The notes beneath the pieces are model-generated. The model did no database searches, had not been told where the DNA came from, and saw only the letters and a list, made by a program, of their open reading frames with translations. The position numbers and the translations under genes were made by a program. Shown piece by piece: positions 17,692 through 26,780 of a stretch of 64,000 nucleotides of DNA (positions are counted from its first letter, which is position 1; every line of letters begins with the position of its first letter). This DNA is from Haloterrigena sp. KLK7 (GTDB taxonomy: Archaea; Halobacteriota; Halobacteria; Halobacteriales; Natrialbaceae), in the NCBI RefSeq assembly GCF_037914945.1, contig NZ_CP149787.1, positions 1,612,001-1,676,000 of the forward strand, written 5' to 3'.

Positions 17692-19170
17692 TCAGGAGAG
17701 TTGATCGCCGACGATTTCGTCGGCTCGCTCGATGAACGCGTCCTCCTCGCCGCGGGGTACCGTCGCTCCGGCCGCGACGTCGTGCCCGCCGCCGTCGCCG
17801 CCGACGGCCCGCGAGGCGTCGCCCATGACGGTCGAGAGGTCCAGCCCCTGCCGGACGAGGTTGTGGGTCCCGCGGGACGAGACCTTCACTTCCTCCTCGT
17901 TTTTGTCTGCAAAGGCGACGATCGGCTTCGAGCGGCTGATCCCCTCGTTGCCCATCGCCATGCCGGCGACGATGCCGACGATGGTCTCGCGGATCTCGTC
18001 GCCCGCGTGGAACCACTGGAGATGGTCCTCGTGGGTGACGCCCTCGCGCGTGACGAGGTCGATCCCCTCCGAGAGGTTGCGCCGGTGGTTGCGCAGCAGT
18101 TTCCGGGCGCGCTCGAGCGCTCCGTCGCGGTCCCCGAGACAGACTCCGAGACCGACGTCGGCGCGCTCGTAGCGGGCGGTCGCGTTCAGCAGCGTCGAGA
18201 ACTCGCTGGCGTCCCGGAGCTCCGTGCCGACCGGCTCTTCGGGGAGGACGTACGCCGTACTCACGAGCTGGTCGATCTTCGTCGCGGGGACGCCCGTCGA
18301 GACGGCCCGCTTGACGAGCGCGCTGGCGACGGTCTGCTTCTCGTCGTTGGTCAGCCCCGACCAGCGGCGCCACTCGCCGTCGCGTTTCAACTCGAGGTCG
18401 AGGCCGTCGAGGAACCGAAGCGCACCGTTCTCGTCGTTCGAGATCCCGGGGATGTGGACGTCGGTGGCGTACTCGAGCAGCTTCGGCAGGGGCCGGGTCT
18501 GTTTCCCGTAGAGCGCCAGGTCCTTGCCGGTCTCGAGGACGCCCGCCTCGACGCCCTCCGCGACGATCTTCTCGTTGGCGCCGTGGAGTTCGCCGCCGGA
18601 GGCCTGCATGTCGCCGACGGCCCCGACGACCGCGAGGGCGGCCAGATCGCGGTTGTCGGCGCGGACGTCGGTCGCGCCCGAGGCGGTGACCATCCCCCCA
18701 TCGGAACGCAGTTCCGCCGACCGATCCGCGGTGTCCGCGAGCGCCCGCGCGAGGACGTAGCTCGCGCCGGCGCCGGACAGTTCGGAGGCGCCGTCGATCC
18801 CGAACAGCAGGGGATTCAGGTGGAACTCGGTATCGCGGTCGGCGGGCTGGTGGTGGTCGGCGATGACGGGCGTAAAGGCGCCCGCGTCCTCGTGCTCGCC
18901 GATGATATCGAGCTGGCCGCTCCCGAAGTCGGTGAAGAGAACGGTGTCGTAGTCGGTCTCCGCGATCGAGGCGATCGCCGCCTCGTCGAGTTGCTTCTCG
19001 AAGACCGTCTCGAAGGGGATCGCCGCTCGCTCGAGGGCCCGCGCGGCGATCGCGGCGCTGGTCAGTCCGTCGGCGTCGATGTGCGAGGCCAACAGGACGC
19101 GATCGGCATCGAGGAGGCGGTCGGCGCAGGCGGCCGCGCGATCGGCGAGGTCGGGAACCGGACCGGTCAT
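17692..19170 (-). CDS. RecJ-like single-strand exonuclease / DHH phosphoesterase
   Basis: 492 residues with an N-terminal DHH domain (motif HIDADGLTSAA with His30, Asp32, Asp34, then TDFGSG and the signature ADHHQP) and a C-terminal DHHA1 domain with the glycine-rich GGDGGGHDVAAGA. These are the hallmarks of archaeal RecJ homologues, some of which act with GINS/Cdc45-like replication complexes or in repair. The start at 19170 is chosen because the minus strand has GTTTATG about 35 bases earlier; an in-frame ATG at 19227 lies upstream of that element. Which paralogue this is (nuclease or Cdc45-like) cannot be decided here. Confidence 0.87.
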   Translation of the reverse strand: MTGPVPDLADRAAACADRLLDADRVLLASHIDADGLTSAAIAARALERAAIPFETVFEKQLDEAAIASIAETDYDTVLFTDFGSGQLDIIGEHEDAGAFTPVIADHHQPADRDTEFHLNPLLFGIDGASELSGAGASYVLARALADTADRSAELRSDGGMVTASGATDVRADNRDLAALAVVGAVGDMQASGGELHGANEKIVAEGVEAGVLETGKDLALYGKQTRPLPKLLEYATDVHIPGISNDENGALRFLDGLDLELKRDGEWRRWSGLTNDEKQTVASALVKRAVSTGVPATKIDQLVSTAYVLPEEPVGTELRDASEFSTLLNATARYERADVGLGVCLGDRDGALERARKLLRNHRRNLSEGIDLVTREGVTHEDHLQWFHAGDEIRETIVGIVAGMAMGNEGISRSKPIVAFADKNEEEVKVSSRGTHNLVRQGLDLSTVMGDASRAVGGDGGGHDVAAGATVPRGEEDAFIERADEIVGDQLS

Positions 19171-19254
19171 CGGTGCATCGATCGAAGATGAGGCGGCATC
19201 CGGCATAAACGTCCGGTCATCGGTCATCGGTGGCGGCCGGCGTCAGCGCCGGCG

Positions 19255-19617
19255 TCACCACAGCCCGAGGAGCTCCGGCAGCGGTTCGCGAAACGCGAGG
19301 AGGAGCACGTTGTTCGCTGCGAACAGGACGTACAGGCCGACCACGATCGCGACGAACCGAACGTCCATCGGATCCGAGAGGAAGTGACCGATCAGCATCA
19401 CGATCGCGGCGTAACAGGCGGCAGCGAGCACGACGCCGGGCAGTCCGACCAGCTGGTAGAAGAAGACGGTAACGGGGTTGAGCTCGCTCGCGTAGGGGAC
19501 GAGAAAGAACAGGGTCGCAGCAGTCGCGTCGATCCCCCAGAGGACGAAAAACGCGAGGCGCACGCCGACCGAATCCGGCGGGTCGAGTCGCTTTCCGAGG
19601 GACGTTTGTACTGACAC
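19255..19617 (-). CDS. Small polytopic membrane protein (DUF5658-like)
   Basis: 120 residues with three or four hydrophobic segments (about 19-41, 53-77, 86-108). It contains an early Asp in a membrane helix followed by ELNPVTVFFY, which resembles the DUF5658 pattern of haloarchaeal membrane proteins. There is no signal for export or catalysis. It lies alone between the RecJ-like gene and hemD on the same strand, with 28 bases to the former's alternative start. Function is unknown. Confidence 0.72.
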   Translation of the reverse strand: MSVQTSLGKRLDPPDSVGVRLAFFVLWGIDATAATLFFLVPYASELNPVTVFFYQLVGLPGVVLAAACYAAIVMLIGHFLSDPMDVRFVAIVVGLYVLFAANNVLLLAFREPLPELLGLW

Positions 19618-19735
19618 AGTAGGAGAACAATCGGGCCAAGTGCGAGTAGGGGTTACCCTTGCTAACGCGGGTTGCGACGCCCCTGCACGGGTTTTCTCGC
19701 GCTCGAAATGTCCGGACGGAATCGGGTCGCGGGGG

Positions 19736-20503
19736 CTACTCCCGACCGCGGCGAACGGCCGCGACCGTCTCCCGCGCGAGCGCGTCGAACGTGGCCTCGT
19801 CGGGCACGATGTCGACGTCGATCCCCCGCTCGGCGGCGGTCTCGGCCGTCGGCTCGCCGATGACGCCGACGGTGGCGTCGGCGAGCCCCTCGAGCGCCGC
19901 GTCTCGGACCCCGCGTTCGGCGGCGGCCTCGAGGAAGTGATCGACGGTCAGCGACGAGGTGAAGCAGGCGGCGTCGAGTTCGCCGTCGGCGGCCAGCGCG
20001 GCCGACTCGCCGCTCCCCTCGGGACGGACCAGCCGATAGAGCGTCGTCTCGTGGACGTACGCGCCCGCGTCCTCGAGGCCGTCCAGCAGGACCGCGCTGC
20101 CGTGGTCGCTGCGGGCGACCTCGACGCGGGCGCCCGCGACGCGGTCCGCTAACGCGGCGACGAGGCCGCTCGAGGTGAACTCCTCGGGGACGAGATCGAC
20201 CGCGTACCCCTCCTCGCGGAGCGCGTCGGCCGTCGCGGGGCCGATCGAACAGACGGTCTGGTCGCCGGGCTCCCAGCCCGCCTCGGAGACGAGTTCCGCG
20301 CCGGTCTTGCTCGTGAAGACGACGTAGTCGGCGTCGGTCCGCGGGGTCGCGCCGGTCGCCTCGACGGCGAGCATCGGGTCCGGGACCGGGTCGGCGCCGA
20401 GGTCGGTGAGCAGCGTCGCGGCCGTCTCGAGTCGCTCGTCGTCGGGGCGGAAGACGGCGACGGTGGGCGTGTCGGTCGCGTCGGGCGTCTCTGGTTCGCT
20501 CAT
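19736..20503 (-). CDS. hemD: Uroporphyrinogen-III synthase
   Basis: Cyclises hydroxymethylbilane to uroporphyrinogen III, the branch point to heme, siroheme and cobalamin. The 255 residues show the two-lobed alternating beta-alpha pattern of HemD, including VVFTSKTGAELV (about 80-91), CSIGPATADALREEGY and the C-terminal CFTSSLTVDHFLE with VGVIGEPTAETA. Sequence conservation in this family is low, so much of the assignment rests on operon position: its ATG overlaps the stop of cobA (ATGA), itself downstream of hemC. Confidence 0.92.
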   Translation of the reverse strand: MSEPETPDATDTPTVAVFRPDDERLETAATLLTDLGADPVPDPMLAVEATGATPRTDADYVVFTSKTGAELVSEAGWEPGDQTVCSIGPATADALREEGYAVDLVPEEFTSSGLVAALADRVAGARVEVARSDHGSAVLLDGLEDAGAYVHETTLYRLVRPEGSGESAALAADGELDAACFTSSLTVDHFLEAAAERGVRDAALEGLADATVGVIGEPTAETAAERGIDVDIVPDEATFDALARETVAAVRRGRE

Positions 20504-21315
20504 CGGTCGCCTCCGTTCGCCTCGTCGGCGTCGACCGCGCCGTAGTCGTTCTGTAGGAAGTCGACGACCGACGCGCGGGTACCGGCGACGTCGCCGATCA
20601 CCGTTACGGCCGGCGGCTCGATCCCGACCTCGTCGCGGGCGTCGACGATGGTTTCGAGGGTACCCGTCGCGACCTGCTGGTCGGGCCAGGTGCCGCGTTC
20701 GACCAGCGCGACGGGCGTCTCAGGGTCCATCCCGGCCCTGAGCAGCGCCTTCGTGTAGTCCGGCAGGCGGCCGACGCCCATCAGGACGACGATGGTGCCG
20801 CCGGTCGCCGCGAGGGCCTCCCAGTCGACCGCCGACTCCTCCTTCGTGGGGTCCTCGTGGCCCGTGACGAAGGAGACCGAGGAGGCGTGATCGCGGTGCG
20901 TGACCGGGATGCCGGCGACCGCGGGCGCGGCGATGGCCGACGTGACCGCGGGGACGACCTCGAACGGCACGTCGTGGGCCGCGAGGTACTCGGCCTCCTC
21001 GCCGCCGCGGCCGAAGACGAACGAGTCGCCGCCCTTCAGGCGGACGACGGCCTTGCCCTCGCGGGCGAGTTCGACCAGTCGCTCGTTGATCTCCGACTGG
21101 GGCGTGCGCTCGCCGCCGGCGCGCTTCCCGACGTCCTCGCGGCGGTCCTCGGGCAGGAGATCGATGATCTCTGGACCCGGCAGTTTGTCGTGGAGGACGA
21201 CGTCGCTCTCCTCGAGCAGTCGTTTGGCCTTGACGGTCAACAGATCGGGATCGCCGGGGCCGCTACCGACGAGGTAGACGGTACCCGGTTCGGCGTCGAT
21301 AGTTGTGCCTGACAT
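20500..21315 (-). CDS. cobA: Uroporphyrinogen-III C-methyltransferase
   Basis: SAM-dependent methylation of uroporphyrinogen III at C2 and C7 to precorrin-2, leading to siroheme, cobalamin and, in archaea, heme by the alternative pathway. The 271 residues start with the family motif YLVGSGPGDPDLLTVKA and contain KGGDSFVFGRGGEEA, the GIPVTHRD segment and GTIVVLMGVGRL. There is no fused CysG or HemD domain. It is the middle gene of hemC-cobA-hemD and couples by ATGA overlap to hemD. Confidence 0.96.
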   Translation of the reverse strand: MSGTTIDAEPGTVYLVGSGPGDPDLLTVKAKRLLEESDVVLHDKLPGPEIIDLLPEDRREDVGKRAGGERTPQSEINERLVELAREGKAVVRLKGGDSFVFGRGGEEAEYLAAHDVPFEVVPAVTSAIAAPAVAGIPVTHRDHASSVSFVTGHEDPTKEESAVDWEALAATGGTIVVLMGVGRLPDYTKALLRAGMDPETPVALVERGTWPDQQVATGTLETIVDARDEVGIEPPAVTVIGDVAGTRASVVDFLQNDYGAVDADEANGGDR

Positions 21316-21329
21316 TCGGTATCGGCTAG

Positions 21330-22472
21330 CTATTTCCCCTCGGGCTTATCTTCCTCGGCGACGCTCTCGCCCTCGTCGCTCTCGGCGTCCTCGCGGGCGG
21401 CCTCGATCAGGTCGGCCGCGCCGCGGTCCGCGAGATCGCGGGCGAACTCGCGGGCGGCCTCGGCGTGGGTCTCGACCGGCAGGTCGCGGCTCCCCTCCAC
21501 CGACTCCTCGCCGTCGCGGTCGAAGACGCTGACGGTCGCGTGGACGTACTCGCCTTGGACGACCGCGTAGATGCCGACCGGCGCGATACAGCCGCCGCCG
21601 AGTTCGGCGAGGATCGTTCGCTCGACGGTCGTCTCGACGCGGCTCCGGGGGAAGTCGATCGCCGACTGGATGTCGCGGGCCGTCTCGCCGTCGCGCGCGG
21701 TCACCGCGAGGGCCCCCTGGCCCGGCGCGGGAACGAACGTCCCCGTCGGGAGTTCCTGATAGTCGACGTAGTGGGCGAGACCGCTGCGCTCCAGCCCCGA
21801 CTGCGCGAGGACGATCGCGTCGTACTCGGTCTCGACCTCCCGTCCCAGCGCCTGTCGCTCGAGTTCCGACAGGTCGTCGAACCACTCGTCGACGGTGCGA
21901 TCGTACTCGGGTTCGAAGTCCTCGTCCCCGGTGTTGCCCTTGCGTTCTTTGTCGGCCTCCGAGCGCTCCTGGTGTTCCCGCTGGAGCGCGGGCGCCAGCA
22001 ACTTCTCGAGGCGCGTGTCCACGTTCCCGCGCAGCGGTTCGACCTCGAGGTCGTCGCGCTCCGAGAGGAGCTGCGCGCGACGGCGCAGACTCGAGGTGCC
22101 GACGGTCGCGCCCGCGGGGAGTTCCTCGAGCGTCGACCCGTCGGGCGTGATGAGGACGTCCCCCGGCGGCCCGCGTTCGGGTACCGCCGCCGTGACGAGG
22201 TCCTGGGGCTGTTCGGTCGGCATGTCCTTCATCGAGTGGACGGCGCCGTCGAGATCGCCCTCGAGGACGCGCTCGTCGAGTTCGCGGACGAACGCGCCCG
22301 TCTTCCCCAACCGATGGATGAGTTCGTCTCTGATCTGGTCGCCCGTCGTCTCGACGGTGACCAGTTCCACCTCGTATCGCCGGTCCTCCAGGGCCTCCTT
22401 CACCAGCGAGGCCTGTCGCCGGGCGAGTGTGGAACCCCGTGTCGCCAGTCGCAGCGTCCCGCGCGTTCTCAT
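21330..22472 (-). CDS. hemC: Hydroxymethylbilane synthase (porphobilinogen deaminase)
   Basis: Polymerises four porphobilinogens into hydroxymethylbilane. The start at 22472 (MRTRGTLRLATRGSTLARRQ) matches the conserved N-terminus and has a TATA 27 bases upstream. The catalytic Asp83 lies in HSMKDMP, the arginine cluster TSSLRRRAQ is at 126-134, and the cofactor-holding Cys295 is in LGGGCIAPVG. At 380 residues it is longer than bacterial HemC because of an acidic, hydrophilic insertion at about 161-218 and an acidic tail. It is the first gene of the tetrapyrrole operon and is divergent from a truncated hemoglobin. Confidence 0.95.
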   Translation of the reverse strand: MRTRGTLRLATRGSTLARRQASLVKEALEDRRYEVELVTVETTGDQIRDELIHRLGKTGAFVRELDERVLEGDLDGAVHSMKDMPTEQPQDLVTAAVPERGPPGDVLITPDGSTLEELPAGATVGTSSLRRRAQLLSERDDLEVEPLRGNVDTRLEKLLAPALQREHQERSEADKERKGNTGDEDFEPEYDRTVDEWFDDLSELERQALGREVETEYDAIVLAQSGLERSGLAHYVDYQELPTGTFVPAPGQGALAVTARDGETARDIQSAIDFPRSRVETTVERTILAELGGGCIAPVGIYAVVQGEYVHATVSVFDRDGEESVEGSRDLPVETHAEAAREFARDLADRGAADLIEAAREDAESDEGESVAEEDKPEGK

Positions 22473-22494
22473 AGGAAGCAGTCGGCGCCTGGGG

Positions 22495-22503
22495 TATGAA
22501 AAG
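22495..22503 (-). promoter_or_regulatory. TATA element of the hemC-cobA-hemD operon
   Basis: The minus strand reads GCTTTTCATACC, with the TATA-like core centred 27 bases before the hemC ATG; leaderless spacing. Confidence 0.6.
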
Positions 22504-22583
22504 CGCACGCTTGTCGGACGACCGTCGGCGGACGGCGTCCGTGCGATGCCACCATTGTCATTTGTGACCACTAACCATGAATT

Positions 22584-22615
22584 TTCGCGCGAACATATTC
22601 GAGAGACGATTTAAT
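22584..22615 (+). promoter_or_regulatory. Promoter region of the truncated hemoglobin gene with palindrome
   Basis: A perfect 10-base palindrome TTCGCGCGAA (22584-22593) lies 15 bases upstream of the TATA-like GATTTAAT (22608-22615), which is 30 bases before the ATG at 22642. The palindrome is well placed for an activator or repressor. Confidence 0.5.
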
Positions 22616-22641
22616 GAGCCGCCATTAGTAGGGCCGACTGG

Positions 22642-23007
22642 ATGAGCGAAACTCTGTACGAACGACTCGGCGGACAGGACGCGATCGGTGCAGTCGTCGA
22701 TCAGTTCTACGAGCGCGTGATCGAGGACGAGCGAGTCGCCCACTACTTCGAGGACGTCGACATGCAGAAACAGCGGGCCCACCAGACCCAGTTCATCAGC
22801 GCGGTCGCGGGCGGTCCCGTCGACTACTCGGGCGAGGACATGGAGGCCGCACACGACGACCTCGGGATCACGAAACCCGACTTCGACGTCATCGTCGAGC
22901 ACCTCGACGCGACGCTCGAGGAGTTCGACGTCGACGCCGAGGACCGCGAGGCGGTGCTGAACGCGATCGCCGAGTACGAGGACGACATCGTCACGGTCCC
23001 GGCCTGA
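22642..23007 (+). CDS. Group 1 truncated hemoglobin
   Basis: 121-residue heme protein of the 2-on-2 globin fold; family roles are binding O2 or detoxifying NO. The N-terminal LYERLGGQDAI is diagnostic. Tyr23 in QFYERV fits position B10, a Gln-rich distal segment (MQKQRAHQTQF) follows, and His71 in EAAHDDLGI is the proximal heme ligand. It is a single short domain without a reductase. It is divergent from the hem operon, so heme production and a heme consumer share a 170-base control region. Confidence 0.93.
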   Translation: MSETLYERLGGQDAIGAVVDQFYERVIEDERVAHYFEDVDMQKQRAHQTQFISAVAGGPVDYSGEDMEAAHDDLGITKPDFDVIVEHLDATLEEFDVDAEDREAVLNAIAEYEDDIVTVPA

Positions 23008-23111
23008 TCGGGCTCCGACGGGACGGTCGCCGACCGATCCCCGGCGAACCGACCGACAGCGTTCGAGACGGACCCGAGGCCTTTTGATCCCGTCCGCGCT
23101 ATCACCAGCCG

Positions 23112-23930
23112 ATGGTCGCAGTTACGCTGGGTCCCGAAGGAACCTACTCGCACCGGGCGGCGACGGCGGTCGCGGACGGCGACGAGATCGACTTCCGACA
23201 GTCGGTGACGGCCATCGTCGACGCCGTCGCCGGCGGCGAGTACGATCGCGGCGTCATTCCGATCGAGAACAGCATCGAGGGCTCCGTCACGGAGAGCCTC
23301 GACGCGCTCGCGGAGTACGACGTCGCCGTCGTCCGCGAGATCGTCACCCCGATCCGCCACGCCCTCCTCGCCCAGGGACCGGAGTTCGACACGATCGCCA
23401 GTCACTCTCAGGCGCTGGCCCAGTGTCGCACCTACCTCGAGCGCGAGTACCCCGACGCTACCCTCGAGGCGGTCGCCAGCACCGCCCAGGGCGTCGAGTT
23501 CGCCCGCGAGGACCCCTCCGTCGCGGGCATCGGGCATCCGGCCAACGCCGACGACGAGCCCACGCTCGAGGTGCTCGCCGAGGACATCCAGGACCAGGAC
23601 TCGAACGCGACCCGTTTCTTCGCGCTGGCGCCCGCCGAGGAGCGCTCGAAGGGCGGCGGCAAGAGCTCGCTCGTCGTCTACCCCAACGCGAACTATCCCG
23701 GTCTGCTGCTCGAACTCCTCGAGCCCTTCGCCGACCGCGACATCAACCTCACGCGGGTCGAGTCGCGCCCCAGCGGGCAGCGGCTCGGCGACTACGTCTT
23801 CCACGTCGACTTCGAGGCCGGCCTCTACGAGGCCCGGACGAAGGAGGCGATCGAGGAGTTAGAGGAACTGGCCGAGAACGGCTGGGTCCGCCGGCTGGGC
23901 TCGTACGACACCGAACACGTCGTCGAGTGA
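23112..23930 (+). CDS. pheA: Prephenate dehydratase
   Basis: Converts prephenate to phenylpyruvate in phenylalanine synthesis. The 272 residues hold the catalytic domain with LGPEGTYSHRAA near the start, IPIENSIEGSV (about 50-60), and the catalytic Thr-Arg-Phe in SNATRFFAL. This is followed by a regulatory ACT domain with the LTRVESRPS motif that binds Phe. No chorismate mutase is fused. A TATA-like CTTTTGAT at 23081-23088 is 28 bases upstream of the ATG. No Phe-codon-rich leader was found. Confidence 0.96.
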   Translation: MVAVTLGPEGTYSHRAATAVADGDEIDFRQSVTAIVDAVAGGEYDRGVIPIENSIEGSVTESLDALAEYDVAVVREIVTPIRHALLAQGPEFDTIASHSQALAQCRTYLEREYPDATLEAVASTAQGVEFAREDPSVAGIGHPANADDEPTLEVLAEDIQDQDSNATRFFALAPAEERSKGGGKSSLVVYPNANYPGLLLELLEPFADRDINLTRVESRPSGQRLGDYVFHVDFEAGLYEARTKEAIEELEELAENGWVRRLGSYDTEHVVE

Positions 23931-23991
23931 TCGATCGCCGTCGAGAGTTCGTTTCGATACCGACGTTCGCTACCGGACGGCGCTCGATCCG

Positions 23992-25119
23992 TTAGAACGC
24001 CGTCGCGTCGCGCCGGAGCTCGAGCGCCGCGGCGAAGTCGGCCCGCGAGACCAGGCCGACGGGCTCGCCGTCGCGCACGACGAACCCGACGTCGGCCCGG
24101 CTCCGTTGCAACGTCTGGAGCGCATCGAACGCGCTCGTCTCGGCGTCGATGCGCGGGAGATCGGTCGTCGCGACGTCGCCGACGGCGGTCGTTTCGTACT
24201 CCGCCGGACCGATGTCGCGCAGCGCGGTCGCGGTGATCGCGCCGACGATCGCACCGGTCTCGTCGACGACGGGGAGATCAGTTCGCCGAGCGGCGAGCAA
24301 GCGAGCGAACACGGTTTCGACGGTCGCGCCGACCGGAACCGGCTCCCGCGACGCGAGGAGGTCCGTCACGGTCAGCCCCGAGAGGAGGTCGTCGAGAACG
24401 ACCGCGCGGGACTCGCCGGTCGCACTGACGTAGATGAAGAGCGCGACCAGCACGAGGATCGGGCTGAACGTCACGACGACGCCGAGAAAGATGAACAGGA
24501 TCGCGAACAGCGTTCCGGCGCGGGCGGCCGTCCGAGTGGCGCTGACGTACGAGCGGTTGCGCGCGAGCACGGCCCGAAACACCCGTCCGCCGTCCATCGG
24601 GAACGCGGGGAGCATGTTGAACGCCACCAGCGAGACGTTCATGACGCCGAGCAGCCCGATCGCGAAGACGACGACCGTCGCCGACTCGGGAACGACGAAG
24701 AGCGCGCCGATGCACGCGGCTCCGACGAGGAGGCTCGCCGCGGGTCCGGCGACGGCGATCCAGAACTCGCGGTTCCACTCCCTGGGCATCTCGGAGAGGT
24801 TCGCCAGTCCCCCCAGAATCCAGAGCGTGATCGACTCGACCTCGATATCGTAGCGCATGGCGGCCCACGCGTGGCCCAGTTCGTGGACGGCGACGCTCGC
24901 GAACAGGCCGACGGCCGCGAGGCCCCCGATGAGCCAGCGGTCGGCGTCGGTGAGGCTCGCCGCGTCGACCGTCGCCGGCGTCGCGGCGTTGATGACGGTC
25001 TCGTACGCGGCGAGCTGTTCGCCGCTTCCGATGAGCCACACGAGAATCGGAACGAAGACGAACAGCGAGACGTTCACGCGGATCGGGATCCCCCAGACGC
25101 GGACGACTGTGTAGTTCAC
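23992..25119 (-). CDS. Site-2-protease-type zinc metalloprotease with CBS domains
   Basis: 375 residues, an M50 intramembrane protease. The active-site helix carries HELGH (His79, Glu80, His83), and the third ligand is Asp176 in NMLPAFPMDGG. Five or six membrane helices occupy about 1-240, and two CBS repeats (about 250-375) end the protein, suggesting control by adenine nucleotides. The start is a GTG at 25119 giving (M)NYTVVRVWGIPIRVN, the usual N-terminus; the longer reading upstream is basic and unlike the family. Substrates are unknown; relatives cleave membrane-tethered regulators. Confidence 0.9.
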   Translation of the reverse strand: MNYTVVRVWGIPIRVNVSLFVFVPILVWLIGSGEQLAAYETVINAATPATVDAASLTDADRWLIGGLAAVGLFASVAVHELGHAWAAMRYDIEVESITLWILGGLANLSEMPREWNREFWIAVAGPAASLLVGAACIGALFVVPESATVVVFAIGLLGVMNVSLVAFNMLPAFPMDGGRVFRAVLARNRSYVSATRTAARAGTLFAILFIFLGVVVTFSPILVLVALFIYVSATGESRAVVLDDLLSGLTVTDLLASREPVPVGATVETVFARLLAARRTDLPVVDETGAIVGAITATALRDIGPAEYETTAVGDVATTDLPRIDAETSAFDALQTLQRSRADVGFVVRDGEPVGLVSRADFAAALELRRDATAF

Positions 25120-25220
25120 GGCGTGTCTACTCGAGAGAACGCTGTTAGGTGTTGGGAATACGGTCACCGGCTGCGTCAGCCGGTTCGCGCTCTCGACTCG
25201 AGTCGACCGCCCCTCGCGGC

Positions 25221-25229
25221 TTTTTCTCG
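25221..25229 (+). promoter_or_regulatory. TATA-like element of the HTH_10 regulator gene
   Basis: TTTTTCTCG is centred 25 bases before the ATG at 25250; leaderless spacing. Confidence 0.5.
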
Positions 25230-25249
25230 CTGGAAACCGTGCGTTCGGT

Positions 25250-25909
25250 ATGCTACGCGCGTCCATTTCCATCCCGCCGGAAGCGCTGGCCCTCGACCAC
25301 GCCGCGAGCGCCGTTTCCGGGCTCGAGGTCGAGGCCGAACGGATCGCCGCGCACAGCACCGAGTGGGTGATGCCCTGTCTCTGGGTCGCCGATGCGGAGT
25401 CCGACGGCGTCGAGGCGGCGATCCGGTCGGATCCGTCGATCGACGAGATCGTCGAGAGCGTGCGATTCGACGAGGCGGCGTTCTATCACGTCGAGTGGAC
25501 CGACGACGTGAAGCGGCGGATCGATTCGTACCTCGACAAGGAGGGATCGCTGCTCGAGGCGCGGCTCGCGGCGGAGGAGTGGCGAGTCGACCTCCGCTTC
25601 GCCGACCGCGAGCAGTTCGACGCGTTCCGCGACCAGCTCGCGGACCGCGGGCACTCCTTTCGCCTGTTGAGCCTGACCGAAATGACGTGCCCGGACCGCG
25701 GCGTGCGGGTCCTCACCTCGGCGCAGCGGGACGCGCTCGTGACCGCCGCGGAGCGCGGCTACTACCGCGTTCCGCGGGAGACGACGACCGACGAACTCGC
25801 GGACGACCTCGGCATCTCCCATCAGGCGATCTCCGAACTCCTCCGGCGCGCCACTGAGAACCTCGTCTTTTCGACGTTGACCGCGGAGCGGGACTCCGGG
25901 CCGTCGTAA
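25250..25909 (+). CDS. HTH_10 (Bat-type) transcriptional regulator
   Basis: 219 residues. The N-terminal 140 residues form the ligand-sensing domain common in haloarchaeal Bat/HTH_10 proteins. The C-terminal 60 hold the HTH_10 motif, beginning LTSAQRDALVTAAERGYY and ending with the recognition helix DLGISHQAISELLRRA. Such proteins regulate transcription in response to oxygen, light or metabolites. The target is unknown; the divergent protease gene and the following winged-helix gene are candidates by proximity. Confidence 0.9.
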   Translation: MLRASISIPPEALALDHAASAVSGLEVEAERIAAHSTEWVMPCLWVADAESDGVEAAIRSDPSIDEIVESVRFDEAAFYHVEWTDDVKRRIDSYLDKEGSLLEARLAAEEWRVDLRFADREQFDAFRDQLADRGHSFRLLSLTEMTCPDRGVRVLTSAQRDALVTAAERGYYRVPRETTTDELADDLGISHQAISELLRRATENLVFSTLTAERDSGPS

Positions 25910-25997
25910 CTCGCCGTCTGGTCCGGTACGCGATCCGCATAAAACGTTGCGCGGCGCAAGTTCGGCGCTCTTCCGGTCGTATCGCCTAGTCGAGCTA

Positions 25998-26348
25998 ATG
26001 GTGGATGAGAATATCTCGCAAGACGTCGCGTTCCGACTGTTGAGTCACGCCTATCGTCGCGCGCTGCTCGAGTGTCTCGATCGACGCGACGATCCCGTCT
26101 CGCTGGCCGACGCGGCGAAAGAGGTGGCACGAGCGTGCAAAGGGAAACCGGCGCCCGACGTCTCGGACGGGGAAATCGAGCGGATCCGTCTCTCGTTGCA
26201 CCACTCGCACGTCCCGCGGTTAGCCGCTCGGGACGCGGTCGCGTACGACCGGGACCGAACGCTGATCACGCTCACCGAACGAGGCGAACGGGTCATCGCC
26301 GTTCACGATCGAGTGGGCGCCGCCGAGCCGCTCGAGGCGACGGAGTAG
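25998..26348 (+). CDS. Winged-helix DUF7344-type regulator
   Basis: 116 residues beginning MVDENISQDVAFRLLSHAYRR. The pattern of LLSHAYRRALLECL, an acidic/Ala-rich helix, LSLHHSHVPRLAARDAVAYD and a beta-wing is that of the haloarchaeal DUF7344 winged-helix family, probably DNA-binding. The start at 25998 fits the domain; upstream codons are not in character. TATA-like CATAAAACG lies about 55 bases upstream, which would leave a leader of about 25 bases. No ligand domain is present. Confidence 0.8.
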   Translation: MVDENISQDVAFRLLSHAYRRALLECLDRRDDPVSLADAAKEVARACKGKPAPDVSDGEIERIRLSLHHSHVPRLAARDAVAYDRDRTLITLTERGERVIAVHDRVGAAEPLEATE

Positions 26349-26354
26349 GGGTGA

Positions 26355-26780
26355 CTACGGGCTGTACTCCGGCGACTGGGACTCGATCGTGTCGGCGACG
26401 TTGTTCAGTTGCTCGCCGATGGTCGCGACGAGGTCGTCGAGCGTGACGATTCCCGCGAGCGCGCCGTTCTCGTCGACGACCGGGAAGCGGCGCGCGCTCT
26501 CTTCCTTGATCGCTCGCGAGACCTCGATCGCGTCCGCGTCCTCGCGGAGCGTCGTCAGCCCCGCCGTCATCACGTCCTCGGCCGGTGTCGCGGCGACGTC
26601 GTCGCTTTGGGCGACCTCGAGGGCAATGTCGCGGTCGGTGACGATCCCGACCGGCTCCTCGCCCTCGGTGACGACCGCGGCGCCGACGTTGTTCGACGCG
26701 AGCCGCTGTGCGACCGTTTCGAGTTCGGTGTCCGGATCTGCCGTTACGACGTCGTTCGGACCGAGTTCGCCGACTGACAT
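26355..26780 (-). CDS. CBS-domain-pair protein
   Basis: 141 residues made of two CBS repeats: the first has NNVGAAVVTEGEEPVGIVTDRDIA, the second RRFPVVDENGALAGIVTLDDL. Such stand-alone pairs bind AMP, ATP or SAM and act as energy sensors through partner proteins. The ATG at 26780 begins the domain; upstream in-frame sequence is basic and not coding in style. It converges with the DUF7344 gene, six bases between stops. Confidence 0.88.
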   Translation of the reverse strand: MSVGELGPNDVVTADPDTELETVAQRLASNNVGAAVVTEGEEPVGIVTDRDIALEVAQSDDVAATPAEDVMTAGLTTLREDADAIEVSRAIKEESARRFPVVDENGALAGIVTLDDLVATIGEQLNNVADTIESQSPEYSP

